From positions 18,663,501 to 18,727,500 of the forward strand of contig JALDNG010000022.1 in NCBI GenBank assembly GCA_024349245.1: a stretch of DNA of 64,000 nucleotides, in the 5' to 3' direction. Source of the stretch: Neodontobutis hainanensis. Its lineage: Eukaryota > Chordata > Actinopteri > Gobiiformes > Odontobutidae. Below the pieces are notes generated by a model. It did not search any database. It worked only from the letters and a program-made list of their open reading frames with translations, and was not told the origin of the DNA. Shown here in pieces: positions 1 through 13,649 of this stretch. A program made the translations under genes and the position numbers. Every line of letters starts with the position of its first letter. The first letter of the stretch is position 1.

Positions 1-2107
1 CTGACGTACTGTCTGACTAAAGTTGTTTTATTGTTTATTTTAGCACAGCTTTAAGGCATCTGAATAGTCCAATTTTTTTTTAATCTCTTGGTACAATTTA
101 AATATTACAAAAAATGTGCCCTTTACTTATATTTTCCCCATGGCCTTAGCTCTGAGCTTTGTCGCCTTTTTAAAACTGTTGTTTTTCTATTTCATTGGCC
201 TCAAAGTTTATTATTCTGTAACATAGTATCAGCACACCCCCAGTTTGGAGAAGCAGACCGGAGCAAAGCAACACGGAGACTAAACTACGCTTTACTGTAA
301 ATGGAGCCAGTAAAATTTAGATTTTTCAATTAAATTTTAAACACTGAAATAATTCAATGTTGATTTAAATGTCAGCTGCTTAAAGAATAATAATCAGACA
401 CATTAAGGAGGCCTGTGGTTGTATAAACAAGGAACAGAAGACTTATGTCGATATAAATGAATAAGCTTCTACATAACGCACACTTAAATATATTCTGGTG
501 AGGTGATACTGAGAGGCTGGAGATTTACTGCTGCAGTAAACATTAGATCGTTTAGGATTTCTTATTATTACATTCATAGAGCAACATCAATTTACTACCT
601 TTTGTTGACTCACTGTTTAATGTCCGCTTGTGTTGAGATGCCAAAAATAAAGTGAGTGAGAGCTGTACTTTTTAATTTTTAAGAGCAAAATGTAGAATGC
701 TTGAAAAAATTTTTTATTTGAAAGCATTTAAATTTTATGTTTTTCTCTTCATTTCGGTTTCCTCTTGAGTAAGGATTATTTATCGTCCAACACTACAATG
801 TTTAGCTCCACCTTTTTGAAAGTGAACGGCACATTTGGGACCCCAGCCCAAAATGTCCCTGGAGTACTGTATGTTACGGTTTTTGGGGAAACTTGAAACC
901 CCTTTGGTAAAAAAATAAACGTTACCGTATTGACTGTACAGTACCACTCGAGTGGAATCAAGACTAAACATGACACAAAGCCTCTGCCATTGCACCCGTC
1001 TGCTTAATAAATACTTTTTACTACTAAACTATCCCTTCAAACCAAAGCCTATGTTTTCAACAAACAACAAACAAAATAAAACTTCTAATTCTAAAAGTTA
1101 ATTAGTGTTTTAATTGGCTTTTAAAACGGTTGACAAAGTGTCCTGCTTCATAATGAGTTTTCAACATGTTTAGGATTTTTAATAAAGCCTTCAAGTCATA
1201 AATATTACTGCCCATTTGGAAAAGCTTTTAGGGTAAAGTAATTATGTTCTGGTAATGGAATGCATTATAAAGTGACAAGTTTAACAGTAACTTCACAAAA
1301 CCATAAACCATTCAAGTATGTTTTAAAATGAACTGAACTCAAAATAACTATTACCTTTGAAATCTATCTAAAAGCATTGCAGGAGTTGCCTGAATAGAAC
1401 AGAGTGAGAGCTTCACTTCAGCAGAGGCCATTGTAGCACAACACAATAGATGCAAAATGTCCCATTATATGAGCGACATGTGCTGCTGACGATAAGCCTC
1501 AGAGGGACAGTTATCTGTGATCTAAACGACCAGTTGCTCCTAAAATAGAGTCGTAATCAAGCCTCTCTGTCCTTTTTATATGACCTACACGGGCAGACAA
1601 AGGTAAACACACAAATACGGAGAAAAGTTTGGTGTTTTTCTTTTGGCAACAGAGTGTGGTGCAGTGGATTTGTTTCAAAGGTGTGTTGAATGACAGACCC
1701 GCATCAGAGCAGTTGTTCTTTCTATGTTCAAACTGGGAAGTGACCGGTTTTATTTAGTCACGTACATTTACCTCATGTCTTGGAGATTCTTAGTCGTCCA
1801 GGTCATTATTTATTGTTTAGATGAAATTGTCAGGACATAGTTGGGAAGGATTGGGAAGTGTAACGTAAGTCCTCATTTATTTCTACCATAAATCTGTTCA
1901 AATCACTTTTTGTTGAGATTTCAAAGAAAGACTACAATGGCTCTGTCACATGAACCTTTTTGACCAGTTACAGCTCTTAAGAGTTTTTCACAAAGCAACT
2001 AAGAAACTATTTTAATTCCCACACTATTTGACAGTGAGGTGAACCCCACTGACCTTATGAAGACTTAAAATTACACTACATAACTTTAAGGCTTAGCACG
2101 CACTAAA

Positions 2108-2624
2108 GTACCACAGGATCTCGTCTCTGCTTTTTTCAGATGATGTTGTCCTGTTGGCTCCATCAGGCCAGGACCTTCAGCTGCACTGGGACTGAGTCTG
2201 CAGCCGAGTGTGAAGAGGCTGGGATGAGGATCAGCACCTCCAAGTCTGAGACCATAGTTCTCAGTCAGAAAAGGGTGGCTTGTCCCCTCCAGGTTGGTGG
2301 AGAGCTCCTGCCTCAAGTGGAGGAGTTTAAGTATCTCGGGGTCTTGTTCACGAGGGAGGGAAGGAAGGAGCGTGAGATTGACAGACGCTGCTTCTGCAGT
2401 GATGCGGTCGATGTACCGGTCTGTCGTGGTGAAGAAGGAGCTGAGCTGTAAGGCAAAGCTCTCGATTTACCGGTCGATCTACGTTCCTACTCTCACCTAT
2501 GGTCATGAGCTTTGGGTCATGACCAAAAGAACAAGATCCCGGATACAGGCGGCCCAAATGAGCTTTCTCCGCAGAGTGGCGGGGCGCTCCCTTAGAGATA
2601 GGGTGAGGAGCTCAAAGTAGAGCC
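2108..2624 (+). mobile_element. LINE reverse transcriptase fragment (L2/CR1-type), truncated at both ends
   Basis: Translates to the C-terminal part of a non-LTR reverse transcriptase: FKYLGVLFTREGRKEREIDRR, then SIYRSIYVPTLTYGHELWVM and RSRIQAAQMSFLRRVAGRSL. The reading frame shifts near 2385, where about 10 bases present in the sister copy at 52357-53347 are missing. The copy starts just before the FSDD catalytic box, which itself is altered, and stops abruptly at AGCTCAAAGTAGAGCCGC, before the C-terminal domain seen in the other copy. Inactive. The clade is assigned from memory of similar fish elements. Confidence 0.85.
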
Positions 2625-4548
2625 GCTATTATTATTATTTGTGTGAATGAATGTGTGTGAATGATTATGTTTACTTATTATCAAGTCATATTTGAAACTT
2701 AAGTAAAATAAAAGTTTCCCTGATAACCAAGTTCCACTTAAGACATATCAATATGACAATTTCAGTCTCATAAGCAACTAAACACCTTAATTACACTATA
2801 GCTTTTTTGATTGTTGCCATTGACCACACATTCTCAAGAAGGTTACATGGCAGAAGGTACATTTTTAGATGGAAGAGAAACAGCTATTATGTAGAACTCA
2901 TAAAAGGGAAAGTCACTGATTCACAGTCGACTTTTGTTCTACTGTCTGTCTCAGGGCTGCTCGTCTTCAGTGAAAGGGCCAGTGGTGAGGGCTACATTGT
3001 CAAATTACTGACTCAAATTAAGCTAGGGGATATTTTGTCGTCCACAGATAAAATTAACCAGGCCATTTCCAGCCTGTGGCCATTACCTGAAAGGGTATGA
3101 TCTAGTCTTTGCAGCTCTTTTATGAAAGCCCAGGTGTTAGGCCTATCATCACCTTACTGTTGCATAACATACGGCACACATTATGTCATTTACGTGTCGT
3201 GTGGAGGCGAGCGTTAAAACCACACACGGGGGCCAATAATTCACTTCAAATCTCGTGGGAATTAACACGATAGACGTCATTGAGAAAAATGCTAATGCAA
3301 AAAGTCACGCCGGAAAATAATAAAAGGCCTGGCAGATTGCAACAACATCATCATAAATCATCGTCGGTAAAGCCATTTCCCTGGAGACGTTAGCAAAACA
3401 CACACATATGGAGGCGAGCAAACAGAGAAAACACATGTCAGAGTGTGTTGCAGCGTGGTCAAAGAGGGTTGAAGAAAGATACTGTTCCACCCACAGAGCT
3501 TCTGTGTTCACATGTTAGAGTGCTCACGAACATCTAGAAGTGTTTGGAAGCACAGGGCCCACTTCAATGATTATCCAGAGACTTTAAACACAGCTACATC
3601 CCATTAGGCAACAGCAACGACTAGAACTAGCCAAATGAAACGTTTAACAGGTGGTATATGCCAGATCAGAAAAAACTGAAGAAATGTATCTATTATAATG
3701 TGATATGTTTTTATTTAGAATTTCTTTTTGTAAATATAATTCATATTATTACAAGATAAAAGATATTTATAAGATCTGTTTTTAACGCAACACTATGTAA
3801 CTTTTTAGGATGAATCTGCACTGAAGCCCTCTGGAAGATAAATGCTTAGGAAAAACACAAATGGAATTTTTGTGTGCAAAGAAAAAGCTCATAAAAAATA
3901 AAAGCAACAATAAAAGTGTCGCATTAAAAAAATTGTTTAGTGTGTATATATCACATAAATTTTCCCAAGATTGTACTCCTCAGTAACATGATAACCCTGT
4001 ATCTTGTTTAAATACACAAGTTATGGAAGTCATAGTCATGTTGAATGTTATATTTCGAACATTTGTTAACAACGGTGCAGACTAATTAACAGCCTTCTAA
4101 ACTCATCTAGGGTTTTAGTAAAATAAGTCTAAAACACCAGGGCTCAACATAGTACCCTCGACTGCACTGTCAGTGTAACAATGTGATAATAACCCACGAT
4201 CTTGTAAAAGTGAATTATTATGTAAAAACCTGATAATATTGTGAAAAATTATGTTAATTATCTAACTGGAAAAATAACAAAACAAATGCATTTGTACTGA
4301 TCTGACAGCACTGCGCTTCCACAAATCATTTCTACTTATTCATACTTGTACTGAATTGTTCAGGCTTTAAAGCCTCTGTTACACTGTCTGGGTTTTGGAG
4401 TCTAATTACATGTCACACTGTGAGATTATAATTAGATACAACCCAGCGGTCTGCTGCACGTCACACTGAGTGATTAGAAAAGCCGAGTGTGTCAAAGGAC
4501 ACTTTTCAACAAGAGGAAGTGTCGGCAAACTTCAACTTGAGTGGCAGA

Positions 4549-4617
4549 TATAAAAAAGAGGAAACAGACACTGAAGAAGTTTGTTTTGGAAAAAAAAGGA
4601 GCTGTTACGAGTTTGAG
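4549..4617 (+). promoter_or_regulatory. Candidate plus-strand TATA box and short 5' exon inside rgs5 intron 3
   Basis: TATAAAAAA at 4549-4557 is followed some 60 nt later by a textbook splice donor, GAG|GTAAGT, at 4615-4623. A transcription start about 30 nt after the TATA box would leave a small non-coding first exon ending at 4617. An acceptor-like pyrimidine stretch ending in TTTTAG occurs at about 4830, but what follows does not stay open. No coding exon on this strand was recognised downstream, so this would be a non-coding or antisense transcript, or chance. Confidence 0.25.
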
Positions 4618-4721
4618 GTAAGTTGTTATGTTTTTTTACACAGCCATCTAGTTCACTATTAATAAGTTATAAATATTCATATTTCATCATTTCAATGCAC
4701 TTTTGTGAACTGAAGATGGAT

Positions 4722-4722
<1 letters not shown>

Positions 4723-4757
<35 letters not shown>
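4723..4757 (+). repeat. ATT microsatellite
   Basis: About 11 ATT units within rgs5 intron 3. Shorter ATT runs lie at 2626-2640 and 18817-18838. Confidence 0.9.
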
Positions 4758-6838
4758 GAACAAACAATGAGGTGAAGAAAGCGTCCAGTTGAGCATGGCT
4801 TTTCTTTGTCATTTTGCATTTGTCTTTTAGATCCTTAACAATTATCAAAATGTTTAAAGTGACTAGTTACTAATGTATGTAACTCATTTCTTACTTCATT
4901 GTAGCACTCACTCGGCAGCTGACTGTAACAAGAAAATTAGTTTTCTTGTTTTCAAAAACTAGCTAAATATGTGCTCTACACATATTTAGTCCAAACTAAG
5001 ATTTCAACCCACAAAATGTTTAATGACATATGAAGTTGCATTAAAAAAAAGTTGCTTCAGTCGCAGCACACGGTGGACATCAGGCCTACAGCTAATTACC
5101 GTTAAACCAACACATTTTCTCTTTCCGAGACCACACAGGAACAAGATAAAATACAGGAAAAATAAATGACCTAAAGGATCCTGCGGTCGCTATGGAAACC
5201 GCAGACTGTGAGGTGCTACCTGTTTAAACAGCGCTCAGACAGAGTCCAGGCCTCCAATCCAGCACGCTCTCTCCTCTGGGAACAGTTAAACTTAAACCAG
5301 GACGCCCGAAATAATGATGTTCTGCTCATTGTGTTTGGCTGTGGGCTGAGAAAAAGAAACAACACCAGCGTAGGCTACCTTTAACTTTTTCAAAGGGAGT
5401 CCCATTTTTTTGGTATCTGAACATTTCTGTGAAGGATATTGTTTGAGTGCATTCTCACATGTTTCTAGAAGCTAAGAAGCCACAAAAAAAACAAAAAAAA
5501 AAAAACATTTCAAACCAAAAAACAAAATGCATGAATCTGAAATTGACCAATAACATGTCAGTAGGCTTCCAAACCAACTGTTGCCCCTCGCATTTCTCGT
5601 GGCCTGGGGGTTGTACTGACAAATCCAAGGTTGGGGCCAACTACTGGGTTATCCCATGAGTCAATACTACAGTGTGGTTCATCTTTTACAGTGGTACGTC
5701 ACTATTATAACATATAGGACCATTTTATAGAAATAATTCTGTGGATTTCCAGGAGGAGAGACAAAAGGACATAGATTAAACTACCTCTGAATGCTTTGGA
5801 TACATAGACATACAACCAATCAGAATATTTTAAGAAATATTGTGTTTTGATCAGAATTCAGGGAGCTGTAGCAACATGTGCTGAAAAAACTGTCTTTAAA
5901 TAAATTGCGATTGGTCAGATCAGATCTAAAGGAGTTCCAGACCCTCTCCACTTTGATGAAAAAGTGAATGGGTCTGGCCGGCCAGGCTTCAGAAAGTCAG
6001 AATGTGGAGGCTACTGTTGAGAAACCAATCTAATTATTGTTTTGTGATGTACCATTCAGCACTTTTCTATTCAACAAACATTCAGCTTACACCACTGATG
6101 CCACAGACACACACCTCATTTATTTCACCATTTTTAGTATGTTTTTATGTTTTTTATCACCCTTAAGCAATGACATTCACTTCCAAGATAGGGTAGAGCC
6201 ATGCATTTTTCATTTCCGCTGCTATAACCTTGTTCTATTCACACAAACTGAGCATCTTTAGTTTTGACATGAACGCTAAACATTACAGCGGCACTAGGTT
6301 TTGAACCAAGTAGTTACAAGTTTGTGAGAGCTGTATAATTTAATGGCATTTATTTTCAGCACTTTGTTTTCTAAAGTTCAATGCCATACTTTTCACAGCC
6401 TGATGAATACGAGTGGTTCTTTTGTATTGGACAGACATTTATCATCAGCTAAAAGGAAGTCTGAAGGATTTGGAAGAGGTATCATAAAATGTTTGTGTTC
6501 AATGGAGTATCTGTGCATGTGCTGCCTAGACCTTAGATGAGACATTTCATCATCAGCTGGAAGTAAGACACGCTGATACTATGGATTACTCTAAAGAGAA
6601 AAAATATGAAATTCTAAAATTGGTATGGCAGCAGATCCATTCAGCAACATTGAAGTACACCAGTTTTCAAACTTCTCAGATTTGTCATTCAACAAATTGT
6701 ATTCACACACCTGACGAAGGAGTTTCAGTGACTTGAAGCACTTTGATTTTGGTAATATTAATATTCTTTTCAAAATGCGAGGAGAGACAAGAACATTAAA
6801 GCAAATTGAATGTATTTGTTAAAAGGTCAGAGACGTAC

Positions 6839-9800
6839 AGCTGTTGTTCAGGACCAGGTCCAGACTCTCGCGCCATTGAGCCGCCTCCTCTGGTGTCGGC
6901 CTGCAAACAGAGAAGCACAAGGTAAAAAAGAGAAATATCAGCAACAATTTATATTCAATTCTTTGCATGTCACAAAAAGAGCAAAAAGATAAATAGTGTG
7001 AGATTTTATATAGTGTCTAGCAACTAGCCGTATTGTAGACAAATTAATAAAGATCGTCACTGTACACGTGTGCTGGTGCACAATAAAGCTCATGGATAAT
7101 GATTTTAATAAGCTTAATAACTTGGTATGACCCATATATGTTGGATCAACCTATTTAATAAGCGGTTAAATATAAACAATTGATTAATATTGAAAAAATA
7201 TGAATGGACTAAACCAATCCTACACTAGAACTAGTGCAGGACTTCAGACTTCAGCTGGAGAAAGAGTTAATCTAGCTGACTTCACTAACATGGTTGACTC
7301 TTTGATTTGGAACTGGCTCTCAAAGCCCTTTACAGAGTGTATTATTCATTTACTCCAGTCACACACTGGAGAATAACACACACTGGATACTAAATATTTT
7401 CATTGACGATGGAGCAGGTGAAAGCAGCAGGTTCAGACTTGGATTAGACTCTACAGTCCTTTACCTCTGCTTTAATGTTTGTTTTTGTAGCCATTAATCA
7501 TATCATACATTTAGGTTTTCATCACATAACGGAGCTCTTTGGTCACCTGGCCAACTTCTGCAGTGATTAATGACCTACCAACCTTTCTGTAATTGGATTT
7601 TTTTTACCTGAAACTACAGTTTCTAACACGTAGCCTCTTTGATGGTACGGTAAGTCATAATTTATAATCATGTTTGAAGACTTTAGCTTTGTCTGGCCAC
7701 TGCAGTGGAAAACACATTTCATTTCTCCATGAATAAAACCTTATCTTCAACAACAAGCCTTGCCAAAAGTTTTGCAATTCCGCTAGTAATGTAATCTCTC
7801 AAATGTTTCAAGCTATAAATAGTTCTTGGTTTAGTCACAATTTCTAAAAAGGCACCCAAAATGACATGTTATTTTCTGGGATAAGACTTGATATTAGTAA
7901 GTTGTGATATGAAGAAAGCTTTGATTGCAACATTAAAGGGCTGTTATTAACATTAATCATTGCAGTTCTTCATTTTCTGAAGAATGAGAAGGTGCTTAAA
8001 ATACAGCCTACGCTCATAAACAGCCAACAGCCTTGCCACAATCAAGGCATTTTATCATTTTGTTCATGAAAGGCTTCAAACACCGGAACAACAAATGGCA
8101 GAAACCAATGAGGGCTTCCAGAAACAGAGCACATTCTTTAATCTGAATCTGCCGAGAGAAAGTCTGAAAAACTGACACATCTGGAGGATGTGTTAACCAA
8201 TCCCAAAGAGCATTTGGACATCAACGAGAAGCTCTGCAATCAATGGATAATTATATCAAACAAAATGTGTTTGGAGACATTCTTTTAAAGGAAGAAAAAA
8301 TGTAAAACAAAGTGGAGACAAAAAACATGGCGACACTTTGATAAAATAAATAGCTTTGGACATTTCAATTTTTGAAGGAACAACTTAAGACCAAGGAAAC
8401 ATGGATTTAACCACAACAAACATTGTTCGCACTTTCTGTCTTAGTTTTTTTAAAAGCATGGCACCAATTAGGTATTAACCGCTTTATCTTTAGGATGTCA
8501 GTATTTCTTAAACACACTTTGTATAAACAGTATCATTGACGAGCATCCTTTTCCAGATAACCTCCCCCTTTTTACTTGGAAGGAGTCACATGAGGCACAA
8601 CTTATTTCTGCTTTGCAAATGCTAAATGCAATCCTCCGTGCAAAATGATACAGCCACAATCTCCCGACCACCAGGCCTTAAAGGTTTATTTTTCAGGCCA
8701 ACACCTCACTATTTATCATAGATTATAGGTCTTCAATGACTTTAGGGCTCTTAGGTCATGAGGCCAACTTTTTGGGTGATTAATGGCCGACAAACGTCAA
8801 CATAAAAGCCTAAACATAGTGTCTTTGTTAAATGGCATTGTCTAGAGCCAATCATGAGAAAAAGAGCCAGAGGAAATTTTGCGGGAAAACTGTTTAGTGG
8901 AAGTGAACATCTCCTCTGCATGCAGTATATAACATGGTGCTGCTCATCTTTGTCAGTTTATGTACGTGTATTCAGATATTGCTGCCCCCATGAGGCTTTT
9001 AACTTCATCTGTTCCAAGCATCAGTGTGTCAGGTGTAAACTGTGATAATCCCTGGAGCTGCTTTATTGTACAGCTGATGTATTTCTGCTCTTTTACTGGA
9101 AACTATCTAAGAGAGGCTTTCTGTGTAAATATAGCTGGAGTATATTGGTTTCTCAGCTTTCTCTCTTTTAACGTTTGATAAAGTCTGATTGTATGAGTTA
9201 GACCGTGAACAGGTAAAGTGCCTGGAAAAGCGTTTATGGCTGAAAATGAGACATCGTATTATTATTTCCCAGGTAATAAAGTCAATGCATTAAAATTTGA
9301 TTTAAAGACCGGTTCCTTGGCCTAAGCTGGAAAATAATATTAATGACATTATAGGTGCTTATTCAGCCATTTAATGCTTTCTATAGATGATATAAATGTA
9401 GGGAACTGTGTTAAACAACTTCCAAATCTCTTATTCATAATGTTTATTATGATATTATTAGGAGTGAAAATGAGAGACAGAATACCACATAAAGCCAGAA
9501 TTTATATTTTCTTTTCTTTTTGGCATTACTTCCTGTACCTCTCTTGCCTTTTCAGACTGACTTCCAGCTCTTGTGTGTTTCACTTGCACCTTGTTGTCGC
9601 CATTATAAAGTCTGTGTCTCTCTCCTTTGTTCATTGACAGATTGTCTTGGTCCTTTGTCTCGAGTTTTCCTGCAGCTCCTGGTGTTATTTTGTTTAGGGT
9701 ATGACCATACAGACTTACTTTTTTGGAATGTAACCGTTTTCTGGATTATGTACCTTTTGTGTTGTGTTTTAGGCTTTTTTGAATCCTCAGTAAAATGTGG

Positions 9801-12800
9801 CGTTACACCTTGGACTTTAACAGAAACACTTGACTCATGCATTAAGCATTTTTAGACAATGTTCTAACAAAATGACCTTTATTTTGGATTCAGTTCCAAT
9901 GATTAAACACAGTTATTTATCACCATTGACGTCAAAGCTATACCGTCTGATCTTTGTTATTTCTTTGTAGTTCCTTTATTGCAATAATAATCTAAAGTAT
10001 GGGCCTATTTCTTACTTGATTTACAGTTAAGCCAAGAAATAAATTATCATTATTTTTGTCACTTTGAAGCTAAAAAGCAATATAGGACTGAGCATAGCCT
10101 CCTTCAATAACAGGAGATAAGATCGAAAAATAAAATAAAAAAAACACACACTGGGAAGTTATTTTGTTGCTCATGCATTTTAATGGCTCTCACAGCCCAG
10201 TCTTACTGTGGACAGAGGACTAGAGAGAGGCTTTTAGAAAGTTAATTACATTTATCGTATATATACACATTTCTTATATATATTCAGTGTTTTGGGTTGC
10301 ATTGAAAATAGCACTTTGGAAGTAAGTACACAAGTTTAATAAAGCCTAAAACTATCATCAGGCTAAACTTATGCTAAAGGTCAAGAGAGAATTATGCAAA
10401 GTTGAACTAATAGTAAAACATGTTTAAGTACTGAAATCTGATTTAAAAATACAAAGAAGTACAAGGATCTGGACTGACTCATCTTTGCAGGAACTAAATA
10501 TTAAAGACCAAAGCAGGACTACACCAGGACAGACCAAGGACTTCTGCACCACATTTTCTTCTAATGCTCTGTTTGAACAAAGACCAGAACTAAATGTCCA
10601 TCTTACATTTCATTCTTTGAGATAAAGATTAACATGTGTAAGTAGCTTAGCCCTGCTACATACCATGTTACACATAAACCAGCAATAATAACTAAGTATC
10701 TGTTTGGACTTATTAAGCGAAAATATCAGATCTTTTCATGCAAACCATTATCGATAAACTCTGTAATTGTTAGCTTGCTCACAGCCAGACAAGTTAAATG
10801 GACAATTGGCTCCATCTAAAATGAGGTGGGCAGTGTTAGTGTTTGGTTGGATGTATGTCCGTTCAATCGGAGGAAAGCCCATCTTTCTGGTTGAGCACAC
10901 GTTGTGGCATGAAGGTTCATATTTAAATCACAAGTGAACCCTCTCAGAGTCCGATCATTCGTCAGCTCAGGAGACTACACTGTGTCATAATTACATTTTT
11001 AAAAGCAGTAATTATCATGTTCTTGATGAAGCCACCACTAAATAGCTCTCTCCTTCTTTCACTGATGCTCACTAACTCCCACTGGATCCATGGTCTGGCA
11101 GTTTCTCTTGAGTCTTGAGTCAACACAACACCTCCAATATTTACTTTCAAAACACATTGTCAAAACTAACTTAAGGTTTTATTAAAATCTATGTTGTCTT
11201 TGGATCCTTCCCAAAACATTCTGTATTTCACAATCTAGTATTTGATATCAGCCGAATCAGAGAGGCTTTGTCTTTGCCAAACGAGCATCAGTTTATCGTA
11301 GTTGACGAGGACTGGCGGGTCGGTCTTTGTTCAGTTTTTGAAGTGTCCTTATGCAAGACACTGCGTTATTGTTTATGAAAGCAAATAGGTAACCTTGATG
11401 TACAAGTGCTTTGAACGCCAGCAATAAAAGGAGGTGCTGCCATTTACGACTTGTGTAGATGTGGACAGTGTTTACGGATGAGAAGCTTTCCCTCAAGCTT
11501 TTCACAGAAACGATCTTGAATATGTATAGGCTAAATACACTTTAATGTCCTGGCAATAAAAAACCTTCCTGTAAATACAGCACTGAGAACCACCTACCTG
11601 CTGAGATACTGGCCATTATTGCAACTTTATTATTCATAAAATAATGGCTCCATCTAAGTTTTTCAGGTTTGGGTGCAGCCAGTCCTTTGTTATGAGCCGA
11701 TAAGCACAAAAGTTACAAAATGATAGATACTTACTAGGATTACACTACAGTTCTCAGTAAAAGTATTTCATCCTATGGGATACACAGGGGTAGGTCCCAA
11801 GTCCATCTAATGGAGAAAATGTGGTACACCAGGACACTGTCTGTTTAGGGACAGTTTAATTGACAATACAAAAACACGAGACGGATGGTTTAGCTTAAAA
11901 ATGACCAAATCAGAGCAAACAGGGCATGTTCAGGTGTATGTATCTGGTGTGTTTGATGCAGAAGTCTTGTTTAAAGACTGACTTCAGCGTCTGAACTGAC
12001 TGAAGCTCTGTGTCCTTTTGTCTCAGACCTGCTCCATGTTGTTTTTGTTCACTTTAGTCTTAATCGTCTTAAACTCTGATGTAACTCCACTTACTTTTGC
12101 AGTTTCTCCGGTTTCTTCTCAGTCTTCTCCGGATATGGGATGATCAGGTCGATCGCATTCTCCGGCTTCTGCAGCAACACACCTAGTTTGGACTTTATCT
12201 CCTTAGCCCTGATTAAAGACAGACAGACTCTTTTAAAAACATGAAGTCATTAACTCCTGTTTGCTCAAGCCTTTCTTATATTTATTACCACCTCTTCTTT
12301 GAGTTATCCCTGGTACATTCTGTTCAGATGGACACGCCGATGTAACCCTTTGAGACACATTTCCCCGTTAACTGGCAAACTACATACATTTTACTCAACA
12401 TTGCACTGACCAGTAGAACTTATATTACAATCTACTATCTACTTGCAGTATAAAATTAAACATTTACAAATATTTATACATTCAACATAGCTGCTTTAGT
12501 GCTTCAAGAAGTTTTACAAAAAGAAATGTGAAATTAGATGATTATAAACAGAACTTCTGATGTATATGCTATAAATGGACATATTTTTTTAAACCTAATC
12601 AACTTTCAACTCAGTTTCAGATTTAAAACCTATTTACATCATCTTCTGTCTACTACCAATGTGACTTCAGTTTGGCTGTGAGTGTTAAATGGTTGGATAA
12701 AAGTGATAATAAAACTATCCTAACAAATATTTCTCAAATTTCTACCTTTTTTTTTCTCAACAATATGACTCAGTAGTGTTAGGTTGACTCTTCACATTAA

Positions 12801-13518
12801 TCGAGACCTGCTTCCATTTACTCCTACAATCTGAAAATCACTTCACAAAGACAAATACTTTCTCTTCTAATGTTTCTATATTAAAGCTAACTCTGAGGTT
12901 TGTGGGTTTGCTCCATTATCACAAAAAAGAAAACATATATAACTGGTTCCACTTTGTTCATATCTCATGTGAAGAGATGTCTCACCAGATAAACACACTT
13001 CACACCGATCGGATTTGATCCAGAGACACTTGGGAGTTTGAACGGTTGCTTTAACTTTGCCAACTCTGGTTTTTAATACGTAACACCAAAAAACTCTTTT
13101 TAATTAAACTTCATAAAGTCAACTTGCAGGAAGATAGTTTCTAGGCAAATCAAATGCATAATTACAGCATTGGTTATTAAAATCTTTAAGTAAACGCAAC
13201 TTCTGTGACATTTATCTCAATTAAACAGCATTTATTTGCAGAAATGGAAAATAAACTTGGTAGTTTCTAACTTCTTGTTTTGAAATAATATAATAATTAA
13301 AACTTTAGAGTTGCTGTCATTCAAAAAGCAGTCCAAATTTAAACCTAAGCTTATAATTTCCCGTGACCTGGGGCATTTTTATGCAACACTTTTAAATGTT
13401 TATACTATATTTAAATCCTACAACTTTTAAAGCACATCACCTAAGTGACCAGAATTGTTCAGGTGAGCACTCACCGTTCAAGGCAGGTTTGTGGTAACGC
13501 AGCTAATCCTTTGCACAT
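6839..13518 (-). CDS. rgs5: rgs5, regulator of G-protein signalling 5 (partial: exons 1-3)
   Basis: RGS5 is a GTPase-activating protein for Gi/Gq alpha subunits at the plasma membrane. Three spliced exons are visible, read right to left: 13475-13518 (44 nt), 12095-12208 (114 nt) and 6839-6900 (62 nt), each with GT/AG borders and compatible phases (donors GTGAGT, GTAAGT, GTACGT). They encode residues 1-73 plus one base. Exon 1 starts MCKGLAALPQTCLE, exon 2 reads AKEIKSKLGVLLQKPE then DLIIPYPEKTEK, exon 3 reads PTPEEAAQWRESLDLVLNNS; these track RGS5 closely, including the IPY-EK linker. Cys2 and Cys12 are the usual N-terminal cysteines, and the start of the protein forms the amphipathic membrane helix. 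The start is fixed by the family's Met-Cys-Lys opening. The canonical 167-nt RGS-core exon and the last exon were searched for at 1-6838 and not found, so intron 3 exceeds 6.8 kb and the gene runs off the left edge. Identification is firm; the rest is inferred. Confidence 0.93.
6901..12094 (-). other. rgs5 intron 2
   Basis: 5.2 kb, no exon seen. A pyrimidine-rich stretch at about 9500-9850 with weak overlapping open frames resembles decayed LTR DNA of fish but could not be assigned. A loose run of CCAGGACTAAA-like words occurs at 10480-10600. Confidence 0.75.
12209..13474 (-). other. rgs5 intron 1
   Basis: 1.27 kb of AT-rich DNA, nothing recognised. Confidence 0.8.
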
Positions 13519-13636
13519 TTTGCTGAAGTTTTTCCTCTCAACTCAAGTAGAAGTGTAGTCAAAGTCTTTCCTGTAAGCTTGCAGTGAGCCTTAGAGTCCT
13601 TGTTTCTTTCTGAGTGCATTCAGAGCTCATGGGGAG

Positions 13637-13643
13637 TTTTATA
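13637..13643 (-). promoter_or_regulatory. TATA box of rgs5
   Basis: TATAAAA on the minus strand, about 120 bp upstream of the rgs5 ATG (13516-13518). Transcription would start near 13605-13610, leaving a 5' UTR of roughly 90 nt, usual for small RGS genes. The flank at 13650-13790 is more GC-rich than the surrounding DNA, as expected of a promoter. Start site inferred, not seen. Confidence 0.6.
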
Positions 13644-13649
13644 CAGACG

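Larger units (their letters stand above)
1..6838 (-). other. rgs5 intron 3 (left part)
   Basis: Non-coding apart from the LINE fragment at 2108-2624 and the candidate plus-strand 5' exon near 4.55 kb. I looked on both strands for the missing 167-nt RGS exon (EENLEFW, IYEEFI blocks) and saw nothing. Short open frames are unsupported. Confidence 0.75.

Noticed and set aside
9374..9855. Overlapping hydrophobic plus-strand open frames resembling a membrane protein
   Set aside because: Hydrophobicity follows from a T-rich strand. The region looks more like decayed LTR or other repeat DNA, not firm enough to annotate.
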